Notes: a model not told the origin generated them from the letters alone. Shown: positions 53,400 to 62,046, counted from the stretch's first letter. The stretch is DNA of 64,000 nucleotides from UTCHB3 sp964625575 (GCA_964625575.1 CAZVBQ010000011.1:30306-94305); one strand, 5' to 3'. A program made the numbers and translations.

Positions 53400-54319
53400 C
53401 CTTCTATTATTTCTCTTAAGCGGGGACCCCTGCCGGCTCCAAGTTCATGTCTAAAATAATCTGAAAGCGCCGCTCTTGCAACTTTTGAAAATGTTTTGTT
53501 GATAATTGACCAAACCGATATCTTAAGAATTATAACCGTCGCAAAATACAAGGCGGTCACTAAACGCGTGAACCCCCGGTTCATTTTGTTGTTCAACAGG
53601 AACCTGTTCCGCACTGAATAATAGAGCTTCAGCGGGCTCTCCTTCTCCCCCAGCACCTTGTGATAAATCACGGCTGATGGCTGGTACAGCAATTTGAAGC
53701 CGTTTGCCTTGATGCGGGCTGAGAACTCAATATCATCGAGGTACATAAAAAAATCTTCATCTTCGAGACCGGTCTTTGCCAGGTGGTCGGTTCTGAACAG
53801 GATCATGCAGCCCGTCAGAAAATCCGTTTCTGTTAATTCTCGCACACTTCTTTGCTCAAAGGGAAGCCCTTTGTCAATGTGAACCGCGAGCCCGCGCCAT
53901 CTTATCAGCCTGCCGTTACCGAACCAAATCGTTTTTCTGTCATGCTCCGCGAGTATAAGACCACCAACTCCGGCCGCATCACTGTGCGTTTCAAGCGCGT
54001 TCACAAGCTCCGTAAGGAAACGGGGCTCAACAAGAGTGTCATTGTTCAGAACCAGCATGTACTTCGGGTTAAACTTTGCAGCCTCCCTGAATCCACGGTT
54101 TATACCCCCCGTGTAGCCAAGATTCTCTTCGGTCACACACAGATCAAGCTCCGGAAACCTGCTCTTGAACACCTCAACCGAATTGTCAGATGAAGAATTA
54201 TCGATTATAAGAATTTTGTAATTATCGTAATCGATCATCTTAAGCGATTCTATACATTCAACCGTATCCTTTACCCCGTTGTAGTTAAGCAGTATTATCA
54301 CGGTCAGCGGCTGTGGCAT
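53396..54319 (-). CDS. Glycosyltransferase family 2
   Basis: 307 residues, first gene of the polysaccharide run. Motifs: VIILLNYNGVKDTVECIES, LIIDNSSSDNSV, ENLGYTGGINRGFREA, LVLNNDTLVEPRFL, LTGCMILFRTDHLAKTGLED and YLDDIEFSARIKANGF. It closely resembles its neighbour at 52452 and may be a tandem duplicate that has diverged in acceptor. The 178-base gap upstream, shared with the divergent gene at 54498, must hold its promoter. Confidence 0.9.
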   Translation of the reverse strand: MPQPLTVIILLNYNGVKDTVECIESLKMIDYDNYKILIIDNSSSDNSVEVFKSRFPELDLCVTEENLGYTGGINRGFREAAKFNPKYMLVLNNDTLVEPRFLTELVNALETHSDAAGVGGLILAEHDRKTIWFGNGRLIRWRGLAVHIDKGLPFEQRSVRELTETDFLTGCMILFRTDHLAKTGLEDEDFFMYLDDIEFSARIKANGFKLLYQPSAVIYHKVLGEKESPLKLYYSVRNRFLLNNKMNRGFTRLVTALYFATVIILKISVWSIINKTFSKVARAALSDYFRHELGAGRGPRLREIIEG

Positions 54320-54497
54320 CAGGCTTTCAAAATTAATTAAAAATAAACCTCAAATATACAGAATTCCTTGAAGTGGTAATTGCCATGACCCTTGCCTTCG
54401 AGGTGAATCTGCACGCAGGCATCAACTCTTTGGAGACGACGGCAAGGTTCTAAAGTTTCTGTGCCGTAAATTACGGTCTTAAAAAATTGAATTTTGC

Positions 54498-55343
54498 TTG
54501 AAAAAATTATTGTGTCTCTGTATCATCATGTTGTCAGTGGCTCCCGCCATCACCCTCGCCCAAGGGTTCGTCGTGGTAATAGCTTCAGACTATAACAGGG
54601 CTGCACTTCAACCAAAATTTGATCAGGCAGCCGCTGACGGACTGAACCCCGAGATACTCGACATGAAACTAAGAAAAGGGATAGTTTACAGGGTCTGTTC
54701 CGGTTTTTTTTCAGATATCAATGCTGCCGTTGACCTGTGGGACCGCCTTCGCCAAAAGGATGGCTATAGTGATGTCTGGGTTCTTCCCGTACCTGAAAAT
54801 TATCTGCTCAAAATGCCGGAGATCAACAAGGAAGAGTTTACGGCGATCTATAACGACATAGTTCAAAAGATCAACCGGAAGGATTACGCGGGGCTTAACC
54901 GCTACATCAATCCGGATTATGGATTCTATGTGATGATCAATCCCGGTTCGTCATTTCTACCTGTTTATCTCGACAGCATCCCTGCCAGCCTCGATGAACT
55001 CTTCTCAACAGGTATTTTTATTTACTTCGACGAAGGAATTCCCTTTAACCCGGGTAATATCAAATTTGGCGAACTGCCTGAATATAATTGTGAATCGGGT
55101 GACTGGTCAGCAGAAGGGTGCTTCGTGCAGGGTGTGAAGACCTACAGCCGCATCAGCCGCTGGGAATACTCCCTGCTCGAATATGACGATTGGGATGATG
55201 AATCGGTTCAGAAACTCCGGCGCGCGGAAAGCAAGATCATCCTCAGAACTGTAAATACGGGCGGATTTGAAATTGACTTTGCTTTCGAAAACGCGAAGTG
55301 GTACATCGCCGCTTTCGACCTTGCCACCGAGTGCAACCAATAA
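54498..55343 (+). CDS. Exported protein with SPOR-like N-terminal region
   Basis: 281 residues from a TTG at 54498, the codon that begins the signal peptide (MKKLLCLCIIMLSVAPAITLAQ). Residues about 22-100 look like a SPOR-type peptidoglycan-binding fold (GFVVVIASDYNRAALQ, GIVYRVCSGFFSDINAAVDL, GYSDVWVLPV), though the match is weak. The rest, about 100-281, is not recognised. It is probably periplasmic. The cysteine synthase-family gene follows 20 bases downstream, but no functional link is obvious. Confidence 0.6.
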   Translation: MKKLLCLCIIMLSVAPAITLAQGFVVVIASDYNRAALQPKFDQAAADGLNPEILDMKLRKGIVYRVCSGFFSDINAAVDLWDRLRQKDGYSDVWVLPVPENYLLKMPEINKEEFTAIYNDIVQKINRKDYAGLNRYINPDYGFYVMINPGSSFLPVYLDSIPASLDELFSTGIFIYFDEGIPFNPGNIKFGELPEYNCESGDWSAEGCFVQGVKTYSRISRWEYSLLEYDDWDDESVQKLRRAESKIILRTVNTGGFEIDFAFENAKWYIAAFDLATECNQ

Positions 55344-55363
55344 CCATTTATGGAATATTTAAT

Positions 55364-56341
55364 ATGACATTTAACTCGAATCTTAATTTACTGAAAGCCA
55401 TTGGCAGAACCCCCTGCGTAAAACTTGAAAACATCTCAAAGCTCACCGGGCATGAAGTTTGGGCGAAACTTGAGTTCATGAACCCGGGCGGAAGCATCAA
55501 AGACCGCATTGCAATGTACATGATCGAAAAAGCAGAACGGGAAGGAAAGATAAAACCCGGTGATACCATAATCGAGAATTCTTCGGGAAACACGGCTATG
55601 GGTCTGGCCATTGTCTGCCGGCAAAAGGGTTATAAGTTGAAGATCGTTATCCGCGACACCACTTCCAAAGAAAAAATAAAAATGCTCGAGATCATGGGTG
55701 TCGACGTGATAAAGGTTAACGCCGCCCTCCCCCCCGAACACCCCGATTCCTACAATAATTTTGCCGAAAAATACGCGGCAGAGAACCCCGGCGTGTTCTA
55801 TATCGACCAGCACAACAACCTCGACAATAACGAGGCGCACTACATGTCAACGGGACCCGAGATCTGGCAGCAGATGAATGGGAGGATCGATTATTTTGTA
55901 GCGGGAGTTGGTACCGGCGGCACGTGCACCGGTGCGGGAAGATACTTAAAGGAGCAGGATCCGGGTATCGCTGTGATAGGAGTTGACCCTGTAGGCTCTA
56001 TATTTTACGATTATTTCAAGAAAAAAGAGTTGGTTAAACCTTCCCGTTACCTGATTGAAGGTCTGGGTGACGAGTTCCTTATCAAAACCGCGCAACTTGA
56101 ACTGCTGGATGACATGATCCAGGTTACAGACAAACAGGCTATTGAACACACCTTTCTGCTTGTAGCACAAGAAGGTATCCTTTCCGGTGGTTCCTCCGGA
56201 GCGAACATTTACGGCGTGGTAACACTGGCAAAGAAGATCAGAAAGCCCTCCGTTATCTGCACTGTAATCTGCGACTCCGGCTATAAATACCTCAGCACCG
56301 TTTATAACGACGACTGGCTCACTGCCAACAACCTGGTATGA
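55364..56341 (+). CDS. Cysteine synthase / cystathionine beta-synthase family PLP enzyme
   Basis: 325 residues from the ATG at 55364; an open frame from 55298 runs inside the upstream gene and is rejected. Motifs: LKAIGRTPCVKLENI, the PLP lysine in MNPGGSIKDRIAMYMIE, ENSSGNTAMGLAIV, GVGTGGTCTGAGRYLKE (phosphate loop) and GGSSGANIYG. It lacks CBS regulatory domains. The loop pattern and the SGNTAMGLA block fit enzymes that use O-acetylserine or serine with sulfide or homocysteine; sequence alone does not decide. Two perfect 18-base palindromes follow the stop. Confidence 0.88.
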   Translation: MTFNSNLNLLKAIGRTPCVKLENISKLTGHEVWAKLEFMNPGGSIKDRIAMYMIEKAEREGKIKPGDTIIENSSGNTAMGLAIVCRQKGYKLKIVIRDTTSKEKIKMLEIMGVDVIKVNAALPPEHPDSYNNFAEKYAAENPGVFYIDQHNNLDNNEAHYMSTGPEIWQQMNGRIDYFVAGVGTGGTCTGAGRYLKEQDPGIAVIGVDPVGSIFYDYFKKKELVKPSRYLIEGLGDEFLIKTAQLELLDDMIQVTDKQAIEHTFLLVAQEGILSGGSSGANIYGVVTLAKKIRKPSVICTVICDSGYKYLSTVYNDDWLTANNLV

Positions 56342-56350
56342 CACGAAGAT

Positions 56351-56400
56351 TTTTGCTTTAAAGCAAAATTTTTCGCGAACTTTTTTGCTTTAAAGCAAAA
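56351..56400. repeat. Two direct copies of an 18-base perfect palindrome
   Basis: TTTTGCTTTAAAGCAAAA occurs at 56351-56368 and again at 56383-56400, separated by 14 bases containing the small palindrome TTCGCGAA. They lie 10 bases past the stop of the PLP-enzyme gene and between convergent genes. The first copy is followed by TTTTT, so it could act as a weak terminator on the plus strand. Confidence 0.9.
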
Positions 56401-56467
56401 ATGTTAGAGGGCGAGCCGTACATTTTTGTGGGTTTATGGCTTAAAAAAGCAGGGATGAATTAATTGC

Positions 56468-57082
56468 CTATTCCTCAAACATCGAGACATCCCCGGCACC
56501 TTTTCTCAGGATCAGAGGTTCGTCACCACTGAGGTCAACCACGCTGGAAGGTTTATTGGGCACGTAACCCGCGGCAAGCATTACATCAACAGCGTAATGG
56601 AGCACTGATTCAATCTCATCCGGACGGGAGAGAATGTCCCCCTTGCGGTTGGTGGTGGAAGTGCTTACGATCGGGTGCCCCAGTTCTTTGGCAAGATCGA
56701 TCACTATCGAGTGGTCGGGAACCCTGATACCCACCGTTTTTCTTTTCGACCAAAGTCTCTTTGGCACTTCACGTGCCGCCGGCAGGATAAAGGTATATGG
56801 ACCCGGAAGAAGTTTCCTCATCCTCTTGTAAGCGTAATCAGAAACTTTAGCGTATGTGGAAATATCTTTCAGATCAGGAACGATAAAACTGAAAAGCTTC
56901 TCCGTGTCCCCGCCCTTGATGAAGAAAAGCCGCTCGATCGCGCTTTTCGAGTAAATGCTGCACCCCATACCGTAATATGTATCGGTCGGGAAGATCACTA
57001 TTTGCCCATCCCTTAGTGCATCAGCTGCCTTGGTTATAAATCTCTTCTGCGGTGTTACGGGGTGAAGTTCAAATACTTTCAT
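56468..57082 (-). CDS. YciO-type Sua5/YrdC-domain protein
   Basis: 204 residues, one YrdC domain: IVIFPTDTYYGMGCSIYSK, the YciO-like IKGGDTEKLFSFIVPDLKD, LLPGPYTFILPA, VGIRVPDHSIVIDLAKELG and STSTTNRKGD, with VVDLSGDEPLILRKG at the end. The family binds RNA and nucleotides; YciO proteins are paralogues of TsaC with weak or no t6A activity. The bona fide TsaC candidate is at 25594. It converges on the PLP enzyme and appears to be transcribed alone. Confidence 0.85.
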   Translation of the reverse strand: MKVFELHPVTPQKRFITKAADALRDGQIVIFPTDTYYGMGCSIYSKSAIERLFFIKGGDTEKLFSFIVPDLKDISTYAKVSDYAYKRMRKLLPGPYTFILPAAREVPKRLWSKRKTVGIRVPDHSIVIDLAKELGHPIVSTSTTNRKGDILSRPDEIESVLHYAVDVMLAAGYVPNKPSSVVDLSGDEPLILRKGAGDVSMFEE

Positions 57083-57220
57083 ATGATATCTTTACTGAAA
57101 AATTTGAGTACGACTTGTAAAAATACAACATTGCCTTAAATTTCAATCAAAACCAAACTACCTGGGGCCTCTTCGTTGAGAAAATGCCGGATCATTCGAG
57201 TCATTGATACCCCATCCTGT

Positions 57221-57247
57221 AAATCGTGCCAAATCGTGTAAATCGTG
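57221..57247. repeat. Three spaced copies of AAATCGTG
   Basis: AAATCGTG lies at 57221-57228, 57231-57238 and 57240-57247, with the context GTAAATCGTG repeated. The spacing is 10 then 9 bases. It lies just outside the ahcY terminator, on the side of the YciO-type gene. Confidence 0.85.
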
Positions 57248-57260
57248 TTCAAGACAACAA

Positions 57261-57290
57261 AAAAGGCTGCCCGTTGCCGAACAGCCTTTT
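57261..57290 (-). terminator. Terminator of the metK-ahcY unit
   Basis: AAAAGGCTG pairs with CAGCCTTTT; both strands have a T-tract, so it could work in both directions. On the minus strand it follows the heptanucleotide array that begins at the ahcY stop. Confidence 0.88.
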
Positions 57291-57293
57291 TTT

Positions 57294-57419
57294 CAGTGGT
57301 AAGTGGTTAGAGGTGAGTGGTCAATCCGTTCGTATCAGATCAGCCTTCAGCCCTCATCCTTCAGCCATAAACGATCAGCCATACAACTCATCGCTCATAA
57401 CTCATAACTTATCGCTCGA
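57294..57419 (-). repeat. Degenerate heptanucleotide array, 18 units, ahcY 3' untranslated region
   Basis: Read from the ahcY stop on the minus strand, the 126 bases divide into 18 heptamers with no slip. They come as related blocks: ATAAGTT, ATGAGTT, ATGAGCG, ATGAGTT; then GTATGGC, TGATCGT, TTATGGC; then TGAAGGA, TGAGGGC, TGAAGGC, TGATCTG; two less similar units; then ACCACTC, ACCTCTA, ACCACTT, ACCACTG. The array starts at the base after TGA and ends three bases from the terminator stem. Confidence 0.85.
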
Positions 57420-58697
57420 TCAGGTTCCTGCCGCGTAATCGTCCATGTACTCGATCTGCTCAGGTGTGAGTTTATCGATCGAATAACCAAGTGTGGTCAA
57501 TTTGATACCGGCAATGTACTGATCCTGCTCTTCAGGGATGTCGTAAACCTTGTTGTCAAGTTTCACGCCGTTCTTGTGCTCGTTTGCGAGGCGTACCTGC
57601 GACATGAACTGATTGGCGAACGACATATCCATTACTTCAGAAGGATGTCCTTCAGCAGCAGCGAGATTCACGAGACGGCCCTGGGCGAGAAGATAAATTT
57701 TTCTACCGTCAGCGAGGGTGTACTCCTCATTGTTCGGACGGACGGTTCTCTTTCCAACCGCGATCTCTTCGAGATCACCAATGTTGATCTCGCAGTCATA
57801 GTGACCGGTGTTGCAGATGATCGCGCCGTCTTTCATTTTCTCGAAGTGTCTCTTAACGATGATATCTTTGATACCTGTAGCTGTGATGAAAACATCACCA
57901 ACTTCGGCAGCCTGATCCATGGTCATAACGCGCATACCTTCGAGGGTGGCTTTAAGAGCGGCGGTCGGCTTAACTTCGGTAGCGATTACGTTGGCTCCCA
58001 TACCCTGGGCTCTTTTGGCGACACCACTTCCGCAGTGACCGTAACCGGCTACCACGAAGTTCTTACCCGCGAGGAGGATTGAAGTGGCTCTGAGGATACC
58101 GTCGATAGATGACTGACCGGTACCGAAAACGTTGTCGAAATCCCATTTGGTCTCGGCATCGTTAACAGCGATCACAGGGTACTTCAAAGCGCCGGCATCA
58201 GCCATCGCGCGAAGTCTGTGAACACCTGTTGTGGTTTCTTCTGTACCGCCGATGATAGTCGGGATCAGTTCAGGGAATTTGTTGTGAACGGTGAAGATAA
58301 GATCGGCACCGTCATCAAGTGTAAGATTTGGTTTCATGTCAAGTGTACGCTCGATGCACCAGTAGAATTCTTCAACATTCATTCCGTGCCACGCGTAGAT
58401 CTCGATGCCCGCGGCGGCGAGCGCTGCTGCAATGTCATCCTGTGTTGAAAGAGGGTTACAGCCCGACCATGAAACCTGCGCCCCCGCGGCGGCGAGGGTC
58501 TCGATGAGAACGGCGGTTTCTTTTGTTACGTGGAGGCAGCCCGCAATTCTGTAGCCCGCGAGCGGCTTTGTAACTTCTACTTCTTTTCTGATCTGCATCA
58601 TTACGGGCATTCTTGACTCTGCCCACTCGATCTTCATTCTTCCCTGACCGGCGAGCGTAATGTCCTTTACCTTGTAGTGACCTGTTTTGTGATCCAT
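57420..58697 (-). CDS. ahcY: Adenosylhomocysteinase
   Basis: 425 residues, the shorter form of the family without the extra insertion of some bacterial enzymes. It converts S-adenosylhomocysteine to adenosine and homocysteine using bound NAD. Blocks: the substrate part with AGCLHVTKETAVLIETLAAAG (in part), GGTEETTTGVHRL, the NAD loop GYGHCGSGVAKRAQGMGA, FITATGIKDII and NTGHYDCEINI. It lies 41 bases after metK, so the two SAM-cycle enzymes are co-expressed. A heptanucleotide array follows the stop directly. Confidence 0.97.
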   Translation of the reverse strand: MDHKTGHYKVKDITLAGQGRMKIEWAESRMPVMMQIRKEVEVTKPLAGYRIAGCLHVTKETAVLIETLAAAGAQVSWSGCNPLSTQDDIAAALAAAGIEIYAWHGMNVEEFYWCIERTLDMKPNLTLDDGADLIFTVHNKFPELIPTIIGGTEETTTGVHRLRAMADAGALKYPVIAVNDAETKWDFDNVFGTGQSSIDGILRATSILLAGKNFVVAGYGHCGSGVAKRAQGMGANVIATEVKPTAALKATLEGMRVMTMDQAAEVGDVFITATGIKDIIVKRHFEKMKDGAIICNTGHYDCEINIGDLEEIAVGKRTVRPNNEEYTLADGRKIYLLAQGRLVNLAAAEGHPSEVMDMSFANQFMSQVRLANEHKNGVKLDNKVYDIPEEQDQYIAGIKLTTLGYSIDKLTPEQIEYMDDYAAGT

Positions 58698-58738
58698 TAA
58701 ATTAGACTCCTGATTTCATAAAATCTGTTGGTTAACAA

Positions 58739-59881
58739 TTAATTAGCGTATTTCTTGAACGTGTCTACGAGGTCAAGCTTTTCCCAGGTAAAACCGTCGC
58801 CCGATCTTCCGAAGTGACCGTAAGCAGCGGTTGCCTTGTAAACTGGTCTTCTGAGCTGAAGTCTATCAATAATACCTTTAGGGGTAAGATCGACTTCTTT
58901 TGTGATCATTTCGGCGATCGCTGTATCGGCGATCTTTCCGGTGCCATATGTGTTTACAAAAACGGAAACGGGTTCTGCAACGCCGATAGCGTATGCAACC
59001 TGTACGAGACATTCTTTCGCGAGACCGGCCGCGACAACGTTTTTAGCGATGTGACGTGCCGCGTAGGTTGCGCTTCTGTCAACCTTGGAAGGGTCTTTTC
59101 CTGAGAACGCGCCACCTCCGTGAGGGGCCCATCCACCGTAGGTGTCAACGATGATCTTGCGACCTGTAAGACCGGTATCCCCGTGTGGTCCACCGATCTC
59201 AAATCTTCCTGTCGGGTTGATGTGGAATTTGGTATTAGCATCGAGCAGGTTCGCGGGAATAACAGTTTTAATGACGTTCTCGATAACTTCATTTTTGATT
59301 GTTTCCTGCGAAACATCACTATCATGCTGTGTAGAGATAACAACAGCATCAACTCTCAAAGGAGTCTTGTCATCTGAATACTCAACGGTAACTTGTGATT
59401 TCGAGTCAGGTCTTAACCATTTCATGATCTTGCCTTCTTTTCTGATGGCGGCAAGTTTCTCAACGAGCTTGTGTGAAAGTACGATAGGAAGCGGCATCAG
59501 CTCTTCGGTTTGATCGCAAGCGAAGCCAAACATGATGCCCTGGTCACCGGCACCACCGGTATCCACGCCCATGGCGATATCCCTCGACTGCTCGTGCATC
59601 ACATTAACGATACCAACGCTTTCAGCAGCGAATTTGTACTCGGATTTGGTGTATCCGATCTCTTCAATAGTTTCTCTTACAACCTTGTGCAGGTCAATGT
59701 AAGCATTGGTTGTAATTTCGCCACCGACAACAACAAGACCGGTAGTGGCATAAGTTTCGCAAGCCACTCTTGAGTTGGGATCCTGAGCATAAATTGCGTC
59801 AAGTACCGCGTCGGAAATGGCATCACACAGTTTATCGGGGTGTCCTTCGGACACGGATTCAGATGTGAAATAAAATGACAT
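58739..59881 (-). CDS. metK: S-adenosylmethionine synthetase
   Basis: 380 residues, normal length. Motifs: SESVSEGHPDKLCDAISDA, the hexapeptide GAGDQGIMFG, the KDPSKVDRSATYAARHIAKN block (shortened here: DPSKVDRSATYAARHIA) and GHFGRSGDGFTWE. It makes SAM from methionine and ATP. It lies 28 bases after the nucleotidyltransferase gene and 41 before ahcY. I see no SAM or SAH riboswitch in the short gaps on either side. Confidence 0.98.
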   Translation of the reverse strand: MSFYFTSESVSEGHPDKLCDAISDAVLDAIYAQDPNSRVACETYATTGLVVVGGEITTNAYIDLHKVVRETIEEIGYTKSEYKFAAESVGIVNVMHEQSRDIAMGVDTGGAGDQGIMFGFACDQTEELMPLPIVLSHKLVEKLAAIRKEGKIMKWLRPDSKSQVTVEYSDDKTPLRVDAVVISTQHDSDVSQETIKNEVIENVIKTVIPANLLDANTKFHINPTGRFEIGGPHGDTGLTGRKIIVDTYGGWAPHGGGAFSGKDPSKVDRSATYAARHIAKNVVAAGLAKECLVQVAYAIGVAEPVSVFVNTYGTGKIADTAIAEMITKEVDLTPKGIIDRLQLRRPVYKATAAYGHFGRSGDGFTWEKLDLVDTFKKYAN

Positions 59882-59909
59882 CTTTTGTTTTTTCCTTGTT
59901 TTGAACTGT

Positions 59910-60887
59910 TTAGTTAAAGTCTATTTCGGAAGAGTCGCCCGTGTTCACCCGGGTGTACTTCCCTCTTAAAAATGAATTGGCGCCGATGAGTGAGTCTTCG
60001 AGAATCGATCTCTCCACCTCAGCATTTATTCCGATTATCGAATTTTTTACAACAGAATCAGAAATCCTGACCCCTTCTGATACTGTGACGAAGGGACCTA
60101 TAACCGAGTTGATTATCTCCGTGTTCGGATGTACATAACATGGTGGAATTATCACAACCTTGTCGCCGCTGTTCGCCCCGTGATCCTTCGATAGTAAAAA
60201 CCTGTTTGTCTCCAATAAAGTTTCAGGTTTTCCGCAATCGTACCATCCCTCAACGGTAAACGGCACCATTTCCTCACCAAGATCGAGCATCTTCTGAAGA
60301 GCGTCTGTTAACTGGAACTCGCCTCGGGTACGGATGTTATTCTCGATATTGTGTTTCAGGCAATCGGCAAGCCTTTGGGAATTTTTGATGTAATAAAGAC
60401 CGACTATTGCCATGTTAGAAGGAGGCACTTCAGGCTTCTCGACAAGTTGTTTGATCTTGCCATCCTGAATTATCGCGACGCCAAACCTGCGGGGGTCATC
60501 AACGTGCTTAAGCCCAAGAGCGCTGCTCCCGAGACTGAAAACCTTCTCCAAATCGACGTCGAAGATGGTATCTCCAAGAATGATGAAGATTTCGTCATTC
60601 CCGAAAGTATGGGCAGCCTGAAAGATCGCGTGTCCGAGACCTTCCTGTTTTTTTTGCTCAACAAAAATTGAGTCCATCTGCGGGAAATTCTTCTCGACAT
60701 AATTCCTAATCATCGAGCCGAGATGCCCCGTTACAAACGTTGCCTCATTAACCCCGGAATCGAGAAGTTTCTGCAATATATGCCCCAGGATCGGTTTATC
60801 ACCAACCGTAAGCAGAACTTTGGGAACAGTATTTGTGTGTGGTTTAAGTCGGCTGCCGATTCCGGCCACCGGTATAATTGCTCTCAT
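59910..60887 (-). CDS. Sugar-phosphate nucleotidyltransferase (RmlA/GlmU-like)
   Basis: 325 residues. Residues 1-235 are a nucleotidyltransferase: IIPVAGIGSRLKPHTNTVPKVLLTV (activation loop, given in parts: PVAGIGSRLKPHT then PKVLLTVGDKP), GHLGSMIRNYV, IILGDTIFD and VEKPEVPPSN. Residues 245-315 have hexapeptide-like repeats (HPNTEIINSVIGPFVTV) forming a short left-handed helix. It activates a sugar 1-phosphate with a nucleotide, probably glucose-type for surface polysaccharides; the donor nucleotide cannot be told. It opens the unit with metK and ahcY. Confidence 0.85.
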   Translation of the reverse strand: MRAIIPVAGIGSRLKPHTNTVPKVLLTVGDKPILGHILQKLLDSGVNEATFVTGHLGSMIRNYVEKNFPQMDSIFVEQKKQEGLGHAIFQAAHTFGNDEIFIILGDTIFDVDLEKVFSLGSSALGLKHVDDPRRFGVAIIQDGKIKQLVEKPEVPPSNMAIVGLYYIKNSQRLADCLKHNIENNIRTRGEFQLTDALQKMLDLGEEMVPFTVEGWYDCGKPETLLETNRFLLSKDHGANSGDKVVIIPPCYVHPNTEIINSVIGPFVTVSEGVRISDSVVKNSIIGINAEVERSILEDSLIGANSFLRGKYTRVNTGDSSEIDFN

Positions 60888-61070
60888 CCGTGGAATATCT
60901 TAAAAGTTGAACAACAAAGATATTTAATTTCCGGATCACAGGCAATTTTGGGGAGGAACCGATGTAACTGTTTCTAGCCTCTCTTTTTTCGGCAGCGGTA
61001 ATTCATCATTTTTTATCATATTTTTAGGTGATTGATCAATATTTTTTCAAATCTTTCTATATTGCAATAA

Positions 61071-62009
61071 ATGAAGAACACTCCCATCACTTCACTTTTC
61101 AACATCAAATACCCAATTATTTCCGGCGGGATGGTTTGGGTCTCCGGCTGGAAACTCGCGTCGGCGGTTTCTGACTGCGGGGGACTCGGCCTCATCGGCG
61201 CGGGCTCAATGAAACCCGATCTTCTTCGTGAACATATTCAGAGGTGCCGCGCGGCAACATCAAAGCCATTTGGCGTAAACCTTCCCCAACTGAGGGAGGA
61301 TGCCCCATCGCTGATCGATGTGATGCTCGATGAAAAAATCGACATTGTTTTCACTTCCGCTGGGCATCCGGGGAAATATATTGACCGGATAAAATCGAAA
61401 GGCGCCAAGGTTGTTCATGTAGTTGCCAATGTCAAACAGGGACTAAAGGCTCAGGAAGTCGGATGTGACGCCGTCGTGGGAGAAGGTGTTGAAGCCGGTG
61501 GGCACAACGGAGCGGACGAAATTACCACCCTTTGCCTCATCCCACAGCTTGTGGATGCACTGAATCTCCCTGTTTTAGCCGCTGGAGGTATTGCTGACGG
61601 CAGACAAATTGCCGCTTGCATGGCATTGGGAGCAGCGGGGGTACAGATCGGTACGCTTTTCGCCGCGTCAGTCGAATCATCCGCGCATGAATTGTACAAG
61701 AAAATGGTAGTGGAAACCCCGGATAATGGCACTGTGCTCGGTCTGAAAAAGATCGGCATGGCGAGAATGATCAAGAATCCCTTCACCCACAGAGTGCTGG
61801 AAGCCGAAACAAATGGCGCCTCAAAGGAAGAAATTGCCGAACTCCACGGCAGGAAACGTGAAATGCTCGGCATCTTCGAAGGCAACTTCGAGGAGGGCAT
61901 GCTCGAAGCAGGCCAATCTTCCGGTCTGGTTAAAGAGATATTGCCGGTTTCTGAGATATTTCAAAGACTTTTGAGACAGTACTCCCAAGCGATTTCAAAA
62001 CTACAATGA
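61071..62009 (+). CDS. FabK/nitronate monooxygenase family flavoprotein
   Basis: 312 residues, TIM-barrel FMN enzyme. N-terminal YPIISGGMVWVSGWKLASAVS, GVNLPQL, the catalytic His loop GVEAGGHNGADEI, and the FMN phosphate site VLAAGGIADGRQIAACMALGAAGVQIGT (in parts). The family contains both FabK enoyl-ACP reductases and nitronate monooxygenases; the KVVHVVANVKQGLKAQE segment fits either. No fatty-acid genes flank it, so the choice stays open. It is monocistronic, divergent from the nucleotidyltransferase and convergent with the DUF2442 gene. Confidence 0.8.
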   Translation: MKNTPITSLFNIKYPIISGGMVWVSGWKLASAVSDCGGLGLIGAGSMKPDLLREHIQRCRAATSKPFGVNLPQLREDAPSLIDVMLDEKIDIVFTSAGHPGKYIDRIKSKGAKVVHVVANVKQGLKAQEVGCDAVVGEGVEAGGHNGADEITTLCLIPQLVDALNLPVLAAGGIADGRQIAACMALGAAGVQIGTLFAASVESSAHELYKKMVVETPDNGTVLGLKKIGMARMIKNPFTHRVLEAETNGASKEEIAELHGRKREMLGIFEGNFEEGMLEAGQSSGLVKEILPVSEIFQRLLRQYSQAISKLQ

Positions 62010-62046
62010 TTTATTTGAACCCTTGGCATAGTTTGCAAACTGAATT

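Larger units (their letters stand above)
57083..57419 (-). other. Repeat-rich intergenic region downstream of ahcY
   Basis: 337 bases without a gene. 57083-57215 should hold the promoter of the YciO-type gene. 57221-57247 has three copies of AAATCGTG. 57261-57290 is a terminator. 57294-57419 is a continuous heptanucleotide array up to the ahcY stop codon. Confidence 0.8.

Noticed and set aside
55298..55363. N-terminal extension of the cysteine synthase-family protein
   Set aside because: The extra residues are an off-frame reading of the end of the preceding gene; the ATG at 55364 gives the normal family N-terminus.
58698..59909. SAM or SAH riboswitch for metK or ahcY
   Set aside because: The gaps before both genes (28 and 41 bases) are too short, and no known aptamer core is visible; the 183-base region before the nucleotidyltransferase also shows none that I recognise.
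62030..62041. 12-base palindrome AGTTTGCAAACT between convergent genes
   Set aside because: Single copy, short and without a T-tract; may be chance.
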